A stretch of 64,000 nucleotides of DNA from Theocolax elegans (Eukaryota; Arthropoda; Insecta; Hymenoptera; Cerocephalidae): positions 57,355,623 through 57,419,622 of the forward strand of contig CM047429.1 of the NCBI GenBank assembly GCA_026168455.1, written 5' to 3'. Each line of letters opens with the position of its first letter. The stretch's first letter is position 1. The notes under the pieces were generated by a model, which saw nothing but the letters and a program-made list of their open reading frames with translations, did no database searches and was not told the DNA's origin. Below, in pieces: positions 36,227 through 48,060 of this stretch. The position numbers were made by a program, and so were the translations under genes.

Positions 36227-36974
36227 ATGCCAGACTCAAGTAACAGAATACCTGGTACATCTGCTCATAAAAAAATTATCAACATCAGTAAAATCCAACT
36301 ACGATGCACTTCCATCAACATTGATCCAGATCAAGTAAAAAGTTAAAAACTGATACCATTGAAGAAAGTAGCACAGAAAATAAAATTATAGATATATCAC
36401 TACTTTTCCCAACATTAGAAGAATTTTTAGTTTGTCAGAATTGTCATGGTACAGTTAAATTTTCTGAAGTTGATGTGAGAGGTTTGGGAAGTAAAATAAC
36501 AATAACATGTACAAACTGTTTTAAGGTATTTGTTATTGATTCAAGTAGAAAAGTTGGAAAAAAAGTAACGCTTATGAAATAAATAGATGTTAGTGTACAC
36601 AATGAGAACTCTTGGTCATGGGCATGCTGGTTTAGTTACTTTTTGTGGAAATATGGATTTGCCGAGTCCAGTTTCTCACAGTAATTATGACATTATTAAT
36701 ACAGAGATAAAAAATGTTTGTAAAGAAGTTGGTAAACAGTCTATGAAAGCAACTGTCAAGCAAGTATATGATTCAACAAGTCAGAATTGCCATATAAGTG
36801 TATCAGGTGATGGTTCTTGGAGGAAGCGAGGATTCAATTCTCTTCAAGGTGTTGATACTGCATGAGAATGAAAAAGTGATTGACGTTCCTCCAAAGCAAT
36901 ATTTTAGCAGAGCATGTGAATTGCGACCAGAAGAAGAAACAAAAGAATATAGAGAGTGGTACTTTACGGCATGA
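36227..36974 (+). pseudogene. Broken Mutator/Kolobok-like transposase
   Basis: Translation must change frame at least three times. A start-like ATG at 36227 gives MPDSSNRIPGTSAHKK and soon stops. 36352-36582 is open for 76 codons and holds a CxxC...CxxC zinc ribbon (CQNC at residues 29-32, CTNC at 57-60). 36587-36865 is open for 92 codons with MRTLGHGHAGL, FCGNMDLP and SGDGSWRKRGFNSLQGV. That last block is the conserved D-G-[ST]-W-[RK]-x-R-G-F motif of this transposase family and carries the first catalytic Asp. 36858-36974 gives a tail with PPKQYFSRACELRPEEE in another frame. The remaining catalytic core, expected to be several hundred residues, is missing between the RGF block and this tail. 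The gene is dead by frameshifts and an internal deletion. Confidence 0.8.
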
Positions 36975-36989
36975 AATATACTAATTATA

Positions 36990-38150
36990 TTGGAGGTTTG
37001 AAACACTTTCACAAATAAGTACACATAAAATAACTTCAACCACATAATATCGCACTAAGCACAAATACACTGAGCATAACAAAACACTTGTTTATAATTT
37101 TATCTGTATTCTGCAAATATTGTATATCTCAGTGTTGACACATTGGTTATGCTGAAATGGAGAAACAAAGAATCAATTTCTTGACATAAACAAAATATAA
37201 ATTTAAGGTTATGCAAATACTTATCTGATATAATTTGTTCATGCAGTTTTATAAACCACTAGTTTTTTTTACTTATTTTATTTAGATTTTATATAATATA
37301 ATATATATAATATATAATTCTACTTGATATTATAATAGCTTAAAACTGAACTACAAACGTGTGGCTGGTGCACACTTCCATTAGCAGCTGTAACACTATC
37401 TATGCCTCTCTCTTTCTCTATCACCTGACAAGGCTATTCGAAAAATCAATAATCTTATGGAAGACTTGTCATGTGAGAGAGAGAGAAAGAGATATTGTAC
37501 ACAACTGTCAAACAGTATTTGTTTTTACTGCATTCTTTACATACTTTTAATTAAATTTAATGCTTATAATAAAAATTATAATCATATAATATAATATAAT
37601 AATCATAGTATAAATATTATTGTATAAAATAGTCATAAACTATATATAAAATAATCATGTATTAATATTCAATAATAGCTAAGTATTCTTTTAGTTTTAA
37701 AAAATTTTATTCCTCTTTTTATAAAGAAACTGATTCTTGAAGTTGACTTTCTGTTATTTTAGATAATACATGTATATTAAAAAAATATACTGAGTATTAT
37801 ATTAATAAAACCAGAAAAAAGTCACTATAAACCTATTAAATATACATATTATTAAGATTACACATACAAATTGTACGATACCTGAAGAATATGGTATTAG
37901 AATTATAAAATAAGTAAAACTTTAAATCTAATAAGTGAAACTTTAAATGCATTTATCTCATTAATGCTTTTTTAATGATTTTAGCTTACTTGCCGCAGGA
38001 TATTTCAGAGCCAGGTTGATGAATCACTTTGAAATTTTGGGGAAACTTTTAAAATATATATTTCTACGGACTTATGTTGCCCAATTTTCAAAAAGATAAG
38101 TTTTAGGTGAATGTTATGTACGTATACGTACATAACATTCACTATTTTTC
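36990..38150. repeat. Tandem duplication unit 1 (1,161 bp)
   Basis: Starts at TTGGAGGTTTGAAACACTTT and is repeated head-to-tail from 38151. The only difference I could find by eye is one A (CATAAACAAAA here, CATAACAAAA in unit 2). Each unit contains an identical chance 63-codon frame and ends just after a perfect 36-bp palindrome. The unit lies within the transposon, downstream of the transposase remnant. Confidence 0.9.
38107..38142. repeat. Perfect 36-bp palindrome in unit 1
   Basis: Each 18-base half (GTGAATGTTATGTACGTA) is exactly complementary to the other with no loop, giving a cruciform-capable site 8 bp before the unit boundary. Confidence 0.9.
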
Positions 38151-39313
38151 TTGGAGGTTTGAAACACTTTCACAAATAAGTACACATAAAATAACTTCAA
38201 CCACATAATATCGCACTAAGCACAAATACACTGAGCATAACAAAACACTTGTTTATAATTTTATCTGTATTCTGCAAATATTGTATATCTCAGTGTTGAC
38301 ACATTGGTTATGCTGAAATGGAGAAACAAAGAATCAATTTCTTGACATAACAAAATATAAATTTAAGGTTATGCAAATACTTATCTGATATAATTTGTTC
38401 ATGCAGTTTTATAAACCACTAGTTTTTTTTACTTATTTTATTTAGATTTTATATAATATAATATATATAATATATAATTCTACTTGATATTATAATAGCT
38501 TAAAACTGAACTACAAACGTGTGGCTGGTGCACACTTCCATTAGCAGCTGTAACACTATCTATGCCTCTCTCTTTCTCTATCACCTGACAAGGCTATTCG
38601 AAAAATCAATAATCTTATGGAAGACTTGTCATGTGAGAGAGAGAGAAAGAGATATTGTACACAACTGTCAAACAGTATTTGTTTTTACTGCATTCTTTAC
38701 ATACTTTTAATTAAATTTAATGCTTATAATAAAAATTATAATCATATAATATAATATAATAATCATAGTATAAATATTATTGTATAAAATAGTCATAAAC
38801 TATATATAAAATAATCATGTATTAATATTCAATAATAGCTAAGTATTCTTTTAGTTTTAAAAAATTTTATTCCTCTTTTTATAAAGAAACTGATTCTTGA
38901 AGTTGACTTTCTGTTATTTTAGATAATACATGTATATTAAAAAAATATACTGAGTATTATATTAATAAAACCAGAAAAAAGTCACTATAAACCTATTAAA
39001 TATACATATTATTAAGATTACACATACAAATTGTACGATACCTGAAGAATATGGTATTAGAATTATAAAATAAGTAAAACTTTAAATCTAATAAGTGAAA
39101 CTTTAAATGCATTTATCTCATTAATGCTTTTTTAATGATTTTAGCTTACTTGCCGCAGGATATTTCAGAGCCAGGTTGATGAATCACTTTGAAATTTTGG
39201 GGAAACTTTTAAAATATATATTTCTACGGACTTATGTTGCCCAATTTTCAAAAAGATAAGTTTTAGGTGAATGTTATGTACGTATACGTACATAACATTC
39301 ACTATTTTTCTTG
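38151..39313. repeat. Tandem duplication unit 2
   Basis: Second head-to-tail copy of 36990-38150, 1 bp shorter. It continues into unique transposon sequence at TTATTATCAAC. Near identity over more than 1.1 kb in otherwise decayed DNA implies either a recent event or an assembly error. Confidence 0.9.
39267..39302. repeat. Perfect 36-bp palindrome in unit 2
   Basis: Identical to the palindrome at 38107-38142. Confidence 0.9.
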
Positions 39314-39360
39314 TTATTATCAACTTTTATATTTAATACATTGTTATTAATTTTTTTTCA

Positions 39361-39426
39361 GAAAAGGAAAAACATAAGTCTGTAAACGTAAATTCCATGA
39401 ACATTTTAAGCCTTATTAGACATTAA
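39361..39426 (+). pseudogene. Possible C-terminal exon of the transposase
   Basis: A strong acceptor (TTTTTTTTCAG, ending at 39361) precedes a short open frame, KEKHKSVNVNSMNILSLIRH then TAA at 39424-39426. It lies 225 bp inside the right terminal repeat, where a last exon would be expected. It is too short to confirm by similarity. Confidence 0.3.
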
Positions 39427-39651
39427 AAGATGTATTCAATGCTTCAATATCCTACGGCAACTGCAAAAATTAATCAATTTTTTAATATCATTATAAGTTT
39501 AATAACCAGGATTAAAAATGCATTATAAACATTTTTTATATTGATAAATATAATATATAATACATATATATTATGTAAAAAAAATTAATATGTGAGAAGA
39601 ATTAAAAAAAAAAAATTATTCTAATAATAATTATTTATTTATTGAAAACAT

Positions 39652-39670
39652 TTAACCCAGGCTTGACCCC
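39652..39670 (-). repeat. Right terminal inverted repeat
   Basis: TTAACCCAGGCTTGACCCC is the perfect complement of the left terminus and is followed by TTAA at 39671-39674. Confidence 0.9.
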
Positions 39671-39717
39671 TTAAGTCTGTGTTTAATGGAGTTTCTTTGC
39701 AGTATATGTTATGTTAA
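39671..39717 (-). pseudogene. Upstream remnant of the interrupted LINE
   Basis: On the minus strand this encodes HNIYCKETPLNTDLK, the segment expected just before the endonuclease strand VLADKSFSPDNFIICNIYLP on the far side of the transposon. Frames match across the single TTAA. Further upstream the LINE is replaced by another repeat. Confidence 0.65.
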
Positions 39718-40086
39718 GGACACGCCAGACTCAGAAAATGGTAATTTTTTATACTTTCCTTTATAAATAAAAGGATGAATTTTTAAAAAAATCTTGAACG
39801 TCAGACGTTCATTCGTTTCACCGAAATTTTTCCAGATTTTTTGCATCCATAATTTAATAAAGATGTTTGAGTTGGAAGTTAATGTTTTTTTATAATAAAT
39901 AATTACCGACCAAATATTGTTTATTCAATTATTATTACAAAAATGATTATTATTTAAAAAAAAGTCTATCGTCACACCTTATGTTTAAGATATCCGTAGA
40001 CATTTTTTAGATTTTTTATTCAATATTTTAAATACAATTTTTATGTTGAAAGATGTCGATCCCCTACAATTTGTGTCCGACATACC
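39718..40086 (+). repeat. Interspersed repeat family, copy B
   Basis: Starts GGACACGCCAGACTCAGAAA and ends near TTGTGTCCGACATACC. It shares ATTACCGACCAAA, a TATTCAATTATTATTAC block and GTC.ATCGTC.CACCTT with copy C, and the overall landmarks with copy A. The end resembles the reverse complement of the start (TGTCGGAC), hinting at terminal inverted repeats of a MITE about 370 bp long. Confidence 0.65.
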
Positions 40087-43000
40087 ATTAATAATAAAAA
40101 TCTTTGATTGTTTCGATCGTTACAAAAGTCTTTGAGTGGATATATTTTAGAGAAATCCCGTATATTACTTAAATTCCGTTTAACTTTCATTTATTGTTTC
40201 TCGATCTTACAGTTTTTGTGTCCGTGACTTGTTTAAACTGCGAATCTGGTAATTCGATACGTTTAGGAAATTCAATTTCGGTTTTACGATTTTTTGTTTA
40301 ATTCTGTGGGAGAAAACCTTTTTCATAATGACGTAGAAACGAAAACGATGTTATCTTTATTGGGAGAGCATGCTCACAAGATTACATAAGCTGTACGTAT
40401 ACTTTGAATAACTGAAAAGTGGTATTAAAAAAGAGCCTAAGAATAATATTTTATTGTATATACGTAATTTTAAAATAGTCCGTTAACAACCTGCTTACGA
40501 TGGTTGGGAGGATTATGTATCTTGGAAAAACTCTGAAATATACTTTACAGTATTTGTTATTCATTATTACTAATTTTATCAACGTTATAAATTTTTATAC
40601 TTGGTTGCAAGATTTGTATCGGAGGGACTGAAAACGATATACGAGAAACATAAATAGTGTCAAAATCACGCGATTTTTATTGTTATTGTGTGTACATTAT
40701 CATTTTATTGGTATTATGCGTGTTACGGCGTGTTATTAATTTATGTTTATTCATTATTCGTTTCGTATATAATTACGCTTTTGGGATGTTTTATGTTGTT
40801 TGGAAATTTTAATTTATTATTTTATTTGTAAATAAATTCATAAAATTTATGTGTTCGTGTTAATACTTCTACGTTGTTTAAAGATGTATATAAAAATGAA
40901 CTATAAATAACAATGCTAATTGAGCAGAATATATCGTAGATATTAATAGTATTAATTTATTATCTTATTGTTAACAAGATATTAATATAATTGCATTTTC
41001 AATTAAGTAATTATTAACTTTAATATAACTAATTCAATATTCATTGTGTATTCATATTATTCATTGATCATATATGCTAGATTAACATGAAAAAACTATA
41101 TACTGATTTAATTTGTTAATGTCCACCTCCATTATTATTAGTCGACGTAATTATCGATGTTGAAGCAATACATAAATAAATCGACTTATTTATTTGAAAT
41201 TGTACATAATTTAAATAAACGTAGAACTTTGAATAAGTAATTCTATTTACTTATACATTATCTTTGCATTGACAATGATTACATCTACATATATGTGCGT
41301 AACTATTATTTTTTATATTATTACTAGTTTAGCACAAAATCCTATATATCTATGTTATTTTCTTTCTTTCTCGGTAAGCAAGAAACATTGCGTTTTATTA
41401 CCATACTTATTAAATAACATTATTATGATGATAAAATGTTACGAAACGAATGCACTGATTGTAGTTAGCGATTGTACATAAATTGTACCGGTAGTTTTCG
41501 TCGATTAATATTTCATAAAATCTTTCAGTATAGATGAACTAGGAACATGAAACAGAACGTTGCGTGACTTACGAAAACTTTATCGAAGGCTTTATACTCG
41601 CAACTTTGTTTAAAAGTTGTTGAGGGCTAATTATGAAGATGCCGCAAACGTTCGGTGTAATAAAAAAAAAAGGTAAAATAGGTGATGGCTCATAAAAAAA
41701 ACAGAATTTTAACTTTATACTGTAACATAAAGGTAAATAATTTTATGTATGATTTATTCATAAAACTTTATATAATAGACGATAAATTTTAGTTATCTTC
41801 AACGTAAATGTTATTTAAATGTAAATTAGCAACATAAATTCCGGTCTTTTCAGTTACTAAATTAAGTGTTCTTATAAATTGTATGAAAACGAGTTTAAAG
41901 TTTACCGCGCATTAAAATATGGAAAAGGTTTTCACTTTATTTTTTTGCAATCGAATTTATTCAACTAATCGTTAACCGATTTTGCACATATTTGTAATAT
42001 ATTTTCGACACATATTTTTATGCATACATATTCTTTTCAATAGCTTTTGTCAATTATATTATAATATTAGTAACCAGTAAAAAAATTGTTTTTTAACTAA
42101 TTACCGTAATAACCAGGATAATTGATATTAACGAGACTTTCTCTTTAATTATTTTTTATACATTCATCAAGATTTACGAATTTTGTAACGTAAAATACGA
42201 TTTGTTTTACTTTTTTTTTTGTTTTAGAAAATACGCGAAAGTAACAATTCAATGAAATGATGCTTTTCATGTACAAAACATCGTACATATATCATTTGAA
42301 GTAACTAAAAATGTAATCGTATTTACTTTCTACTATAAATTTTATCAAAGTGCATTTAACTTGTGTATTTTACAAAAATTATTTAATATTTGGTTGTGTA
42401 CTTAAATAAGGTTTAATCAAATAGTAATATAATAAATAAATGAGATGTAAAATAGAAATTATATTGCACTTGTAAGACGAACTTTCTCAAATAATGGAAA
42501 TTGTTAATTTATCAATAAAATAATATTCTTTGTATAAAAATCACTATTTTCTAGGTCAATTAATACTTCATAATTCATTAATTAGTTATTTTATGAATTA
42601 ATTACACCGAATTAAGCGATGGTTGAAATTTAAAAACGTTGTATTTGCGGTATAATTACAACTCGAACTAAATTTACTCATTAAAGTAGAAAAAAAACAT
42701 TTGAGAATTCAAGTAGATCTTTAAGTAAGAAATATTACATGTACTTCAGTTGCAGAAATTCGAGAATGAAACGAGAATAACAAAACAAACTAAATTAAAC
42801 GTCAGTAACTCTTGAAACTGAAGTTTCGCAGAGTATAACTTACATAAACTAACCATTAATATTTGTTTGTGATTTTGAAAACTGATTCTTGACAAACTTT
42901 TCGATAATACGATTCTCCAGAGTAAAACTTGTCCTTTTGAATTCAGAACGACAGAATATTGTATATAGATTTATTAAATTATACAATGTCAGTTTGTTTG

Positions 43001-43490
43001 GTCTTATTGAATAAAAAAGTGATTTTTTCTTTTTATATCTCTCGTATTGATATTACAAGGACGTACTCAAGGATACGAATCTTTGATTTTTATAAAACTA
43101 TAAATTATATTTTTTGTAGTAAAAATTTAAACTCGGGTGTCAAGGTTTCTCTTCGTACAATCAATAGATCCGGAACACACCATCTACAGGTGACAGGAAA
43201 TTGAAGAAGTTATTAAACAAATTATGTAGACAATCGATGAGAATTAATTAACCAATAAGTTTTCTGATGAATATAATTTTTAGAATTTATGTATGTTATA
43301 TAATTCTAGTAAAATCGTAAATAACGTAATTAAATTTTATATTAAATTATAAGAATGTTACAAGTCCCTCGTATCATTGTTAAAGCACATATATACATTA
43401 ATTACTATTCAACAAAATGTTCTATTATGCAAAAGAAAAACAAAAGAAGCAAATGAAATAAGGAATCGTCGGATGGATCATTAAACATCA
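40087..43490. other. AT-rich stretch without recognisable genes
   Basis: Stops are dense. The frames at 41269-41481 and 42959-43204 lack motifs and splice context. Nothing supportable was found. Confidence 0.5.
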
Positions 43491-43616
43491 GGGTCCGTAG
43501 CGCAAACATTAAACTTTTGAACGTGAAAAGCACATCGCGCGGCTTAAAATTCGATTACGCACCATCGGAGCGCAAGCATTTAAATGCAACGCGCGAAATC
43601 CGGCGCGGTGTAGTAG

Positions 43617-43883
43617 CGAAAGCTCATTTCCCGGAGGCGATCTCTCGCCGGGCCTGGGAAATCCGACAACCGCCGCGACCCGGAATCGTCCGATAATAAT
43701 TCGATGCGGGAGGACAGCTGGCCCGTCATGGACACTTGTTGCTCCTCGATGACGCGGGATCCCGATTTTCACTCGGATATTTTCCTCGCATCTACCACCG
43801 ATGACTCTGTACGCCGGCACTTGCTCGAGTTCGAACATCGTTTATACTCGACGGCAGTTTATTGGTCGGGTTTGCCTCGTTAG
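43617..43883 (+). CDS. Candidate GC-rich terminal exon or conserved element, unrecognised
   Basis: In an otherwise AT-rich 10 kb, 43490-43885 is GC- and CG-rich. The + frame is open for 88 codons after two in-frame stops at 43611-43616 and ends at TAG 43881. An internal ATG at 43704 gives MREDSWPVMDTCCSSM and later DSVRRHLLEFEHRLYSTAV. Asp, Ser and Glu are common and third positions are mostly G or C, as in real hymenopteran exons. A 109-codon minus frame (43509-43838), codon-aligned with it, is richer in Pro/Arg/Gly and looks like a shadow. No convincing acceptor precedes the segment (43580-43620 lacks a pyrimidine tract) and no family is recognised. It could be a conserved non-coding island instead. 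Confidence 0.3.
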   Translation, partial: RKLISRRRSLAGPGKSDNRRDPESSDNNSMREDSWPVMDTCCSSMTRDPDFHSDIFLASTTDDSVRRHLLEFEHRLYSTAVYWSGLPR

Positions 43884-46800
43884 TTCTCATCGACTATAAA
43901 TTTTGTTCGTTTGCAGCTACCTTTTTTTTATCACTCAAGTCTAGAGTACGCATTTTATTTATAAATGTCGAAAGGCAGAAGATTAGTTTATATAATTACA
44001 ATGATTGATGTTATTTCTATAACGTGATAGTCAATTATTTATATTGAAAATGTAATAATAACATTGAATTTTTTTTATTTTAAAGCAGATTATGTATTCA
44101 ATTGTATAGAAATGGCACAATCTCTTATTTCATATTATAACTACATTGATACATTATCTTTACTTTTAATCAATAAAATAATAATTATATGGCAAATATT
44201 ATAATGCAACAATAAATATTATATATGACATTAAATGTTCCGAATAAAGCTAAAATATTCACATTTTTTAATTCTCGAGATTTTAATTGTGCAATAATTT
44301 AGTATTTTCTTAGCTCTACTGCGCAATTGAGTAATCAATATCGATTTGGTCACTTCACAAATAATAGGTTAAGAGGATGACTGAAGTAGTTTATTTAATA
44401 TAAGTATATATATATGTAATATTGCGGAGCATGTCACCCTGACATATATTTACATATAGATTTATTTTAAATCAAAACTTTTAATCACATTTATTCTTTC
44501 GTAATACGTATCTAAAGTTACATTATTTAATTCTAAATATATACGTACAGATATTGATTACTTACTCTATTTATAACTAAATATATTTTGAAATTTATTT
44601 TTAAAGTTGATACTTTTATTGGGTTGTACTGTATTGAAAAAAGAGGTTACTTTTAAGTCTGGCCAACATCCGATCGCTAATGTAATTAGTATACATTTTC
44701 ACTTTCGTTAAATAGAATGAGTACAACCTGACGTTGTTAAGTTGTAGAAAGAAAGTATTATAAGCATCTTCTTATGAAATTTTAAAATAATTCCAGTCAA
44801 AATATTTTAACAAATTTATTTATTACTTAATGTACCAATTAATACCATGACCAAATACTCTCTGTTGTACTAATGACGTATAATGTTAAGAACTAGATTA
44901 TCCAGATTCGATAAAAAAAAAATCTTTTACACTTTTATAATTAATACTTAATTACACGAGGAAAATTTTCTCCAATGATTACTAAAATTGCAAAAACCTG
45001 CTGGGAAAATGTGTTTGCAAACTAAAAGCGTATTATGAAACGTAAATTTAACTTTGTTACGTTTGTCCAGAACTATATTTTATGAAGTGGTATTAATGAA
45101 ACATTGTCACTAATTATAGGCAATAATCTATCATTAATTACAGACTAATAATGCTGCTAATGTAAAAAGAAAGAAATACCTACAAGAATTTATTGCAACA
45201 TTTGCAAATATCTCATTGACTTTACGTATAATCATACTATGATTTTACATAACAACGCAAGATTTATCTTTTATACTTTATTAATGTAAAAAACCTGATA
45301 ATTTATAAAGTCTGATACGTAAAAACCAAAATGTATAATAACATAATTTAAACAATTTTTTAATATACGTGTTCCACTTTATCAATTTCATTGAAACATT
45401 AAAACTTTTTTTTATTAAATTAGTGCCAGTTAGATTTATTACCTGGAAAACTATATGAAAAGCTCTTTCATGTCGCTTATCATTCGTATACGAAGTAGGA
45501 ATCATAATTCTTGGGTTAAATAAGATTAAGTCTCATTTTTAATTGGAGTTAAACTTTGAATTTAATCCAACTGAACTGCCGTAACCAATATCGAGTCAAG
45601 TTTTAATGACGATGGAGGAACAAGGATCGATTCTAACTTATTAGTTGTTAACAAGACTAAATTTGATTATTTACTGTAAGAAGGATAACCTGCGGATATT
45701 GGATTCGCGTTCAATAAGCGAAACTTAATCAAACTATTGTTTACTACGATTAAAATTTGTTAAAAGAGTACTCTTTCGTATAAAAGATTTCTGTATATTA
45801 TCAATTGAACCCATTAAATTTAAATATAATACAAATTTTAATTCCTACTTGCAACATAAAAGATAGTTACAGACTTTTGTAAATATACTCGTAATCACTT
45901 AACTTTTTCATTGCATCTGTCTTCTATAATGTTCCAGCAAACGGCAGTACAATAACCATGTATATAGTACAAATAATAAAATTTTGTCGTCTCGTGGTAG
46001 TTACTATGAAAATTTATGAATCAGCAAACTTTCAAACCAGCATATAACAAAAACTGTTGTTACCGGAAGTTTTGAAAAATGAAAAAAGTTAAAAGAAGAA
46101 TTTTAAGTATGGAATTTTACATAACAAGATGTAATATATGTTATTAAAAAAAAATCAAATGTCATTATTTTCATGAAGTAATATCGTTACATTGAAAAAA
46201 AAAGAAATTTTAATCGAGAGTTGTAATCCTAATCACTTGAGTAATATTGAAATAAGATACAAACATTTATCAGATATCACGTTTTATTCCAGTTATGTAT
46301 ACATAAATTAAGTTTTACATTATACGCAATTAAATTTATTTTATGAAATATCTCAACATATTAATTTATGCGATGTCGCTTGTTCTATCCTACGTTATTT
46401 AATTTAGATATTAAGAACCTTAGGTAATTGTAAGAATAATTAATTGCATTAAAAAGATAAAAATAATAAAAAAAAAGATACAAAGTATAAAATAAAGTAA
46501 TGCTCGACAGCACAGTTTAATAGTAAAACATAAAATGCACTTTATTATTAAAATAGAAACGCGTGTTTTATGTAATCAATATCTCTCTTTACTGCATTGA
46601 AATCCAGTCTATAATTCTTACGTTTTTCTGTGTAACTGAAATGTATATCGTGATACGTTAACAATCGTAAATAACTATGCATTAAGTAAGAATAAATTAT
46701 TATTTACTGCTTTAAATAATGGTAGTGAACTATCATTGGCGGATAATTAGTTATCGTGTATATACATAAGATTGAAAATCTATTTGATAAATAGTAAAAA

Positions 46801-47740
46801 AATACATCTGCTTTGTTTATTACAATCAAATATGCACGTTTAACTCTTGTACTAAAAATTTAATTCACCTTTTAATTGAATTCAATAGTTTTTATAGTAT
46901 AGGTGTATTTGTACATTAGTAAATAACTACAGTTTTTCGAATTGTCATTATTGTCAGTTGTAATTTTTTTTTTGTTTATTCTACTCACTTTAAATTACTT
47001 TTTCAATGAAAATTGTATTTATGTTTGATAAAATTTCAAATACATTTCAATACATTTCTTTCATTTTTGAATGATTACTTTAATATTTCAAAAATAAACT
47101 ACGTGTTTTTAAAAAAATGTTAAAAATTCAGTAACAATTATCCTCACCTTAATTACGCAAATCTCAATGTCGTAAGTAAAGAAAGTTTCAAGAGAACGTA
47201 CATACTAGTTTGTAAAAGTGCAGAAGGTAACAACGAGTATTAATAATTGTCTATTAATTAGTTTACGAATAAGGTCGAGAAGTCTCGATTAATAATTGTT
47301 AACTCGGTGTACGCTTTAAAATTTTATAATCGTAGGAGATATATATTTTCTTAAATCTACGTATTACACCGATTTATCAGGAAGAACTGTCAAAATAAAT
47401 GAAAAGATTTATGCTACAACGAATTAGTTAAATAAAATTAAAATTAATTATTAATTGTTATATCCACCGGTTGTACGAAAGTCAGTATTTTATTTAGTAA
47501 TCAAACTACGATGCATTCTACGTGAATAAAAGTTCATCCCTGAAAAATGTATAATCATACTCATAATACATTTTACGCATATAAAGTACAGGAATTACTA
47601 TTAAAAACAGAAAATCTCTTTCAACATTCAGCACGAAAGGTTTATGTTCTCCAACTGCTGAAATTTCCCATAGTTATAAAATCATCGTTCTTACACACGA
47701 AATAAGGAGAAAATTACGGATTTCAGAAAGTAAAATCCCG
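43884..47740. other. AT-rich stretch without recognisable genes
   Basis: No motif-bearing frame, long repeat or inverted pair was found. The minus frame at 45281-45505 looks like chance. Confidence 0.5.
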
Positions 47741-48060
47741 ATAGAATTAAACATGCAAAAAATGTCCTCGGTATATTATCCTGTAGAGTGTAAAGAGAGA
47801 AAGAGATACAAAGAGTCTTCGGGTACCAGGACTCGGTGTGTGAAATACCAAGCGAGAAGAGCGCGTGCACTGAGGTTTATACGTGCGCATATAGCACATC
47901 GCAGCAGGGATGTTTTAGTCGCGGTGCACCGCTTTCGTTCCTCTCTCGCTTTTCCGCATCGAGAGCTAACGCACAAAGCCGATAGAAAGACCAGGCGCGT
48001 GCCACTGACGAAATCATGAGCCACTTGTTGATTGCTGCAATCATTGCGAGACCGTATAAT
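47741..48060. other. GC/CpG-rich island upstream of the splice-site cluster
   Basis: About 270 bp with frequent CG steps. Overlapping open frames of 73-88 codons occur on both strands in several frames, a sign of composition rather than coding. It lies 330-650 bp upstream of the ratchet-like site at 48390. It could be a promoter for a short transcript or an intronic enhancer. No TATA box or clear initiator was seen. Confidence 0.35.

Larger units (their letters stand above)
35687..39674 (+). mobile_element. 3,980-bp DNA transposon with TTAA duplication (Kolobok/Mutator-like)
   Basis: The termini are perfect 19-bp inverted repeats: GGGGTCAAGCCTGGGTTAA at 35691-35709 and its reverse complement at 39652-39670. 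TTAA flanks both ends (35687-35690, 39671-39674). Removing the element and one TTAA makes the interrupted LINE frame continuous, which confirms the boundaries. Inside are fragments of a transposase (36227-36974), a near-perfect 1.16-kb tandem duplication (36990-39313) and a possible C-terminal exon near 39361. The transposase resembles proteins annotated as Mutator-like in insect genomes. The TTAA duplication fits Kolobok rather than Mutator, whose duplications are usually 8-11 bp. The family name is inference. Confidence 0.85.

Noticed and set aside
37359..37550. 63-codon + ORF, repeated identically at 38519-38710
   Set aside because: The identity comes from the DNA duplication. The frame crosses a GA-type simple repeat and has no transposase similarity, so repetition is not evidence of a gene.
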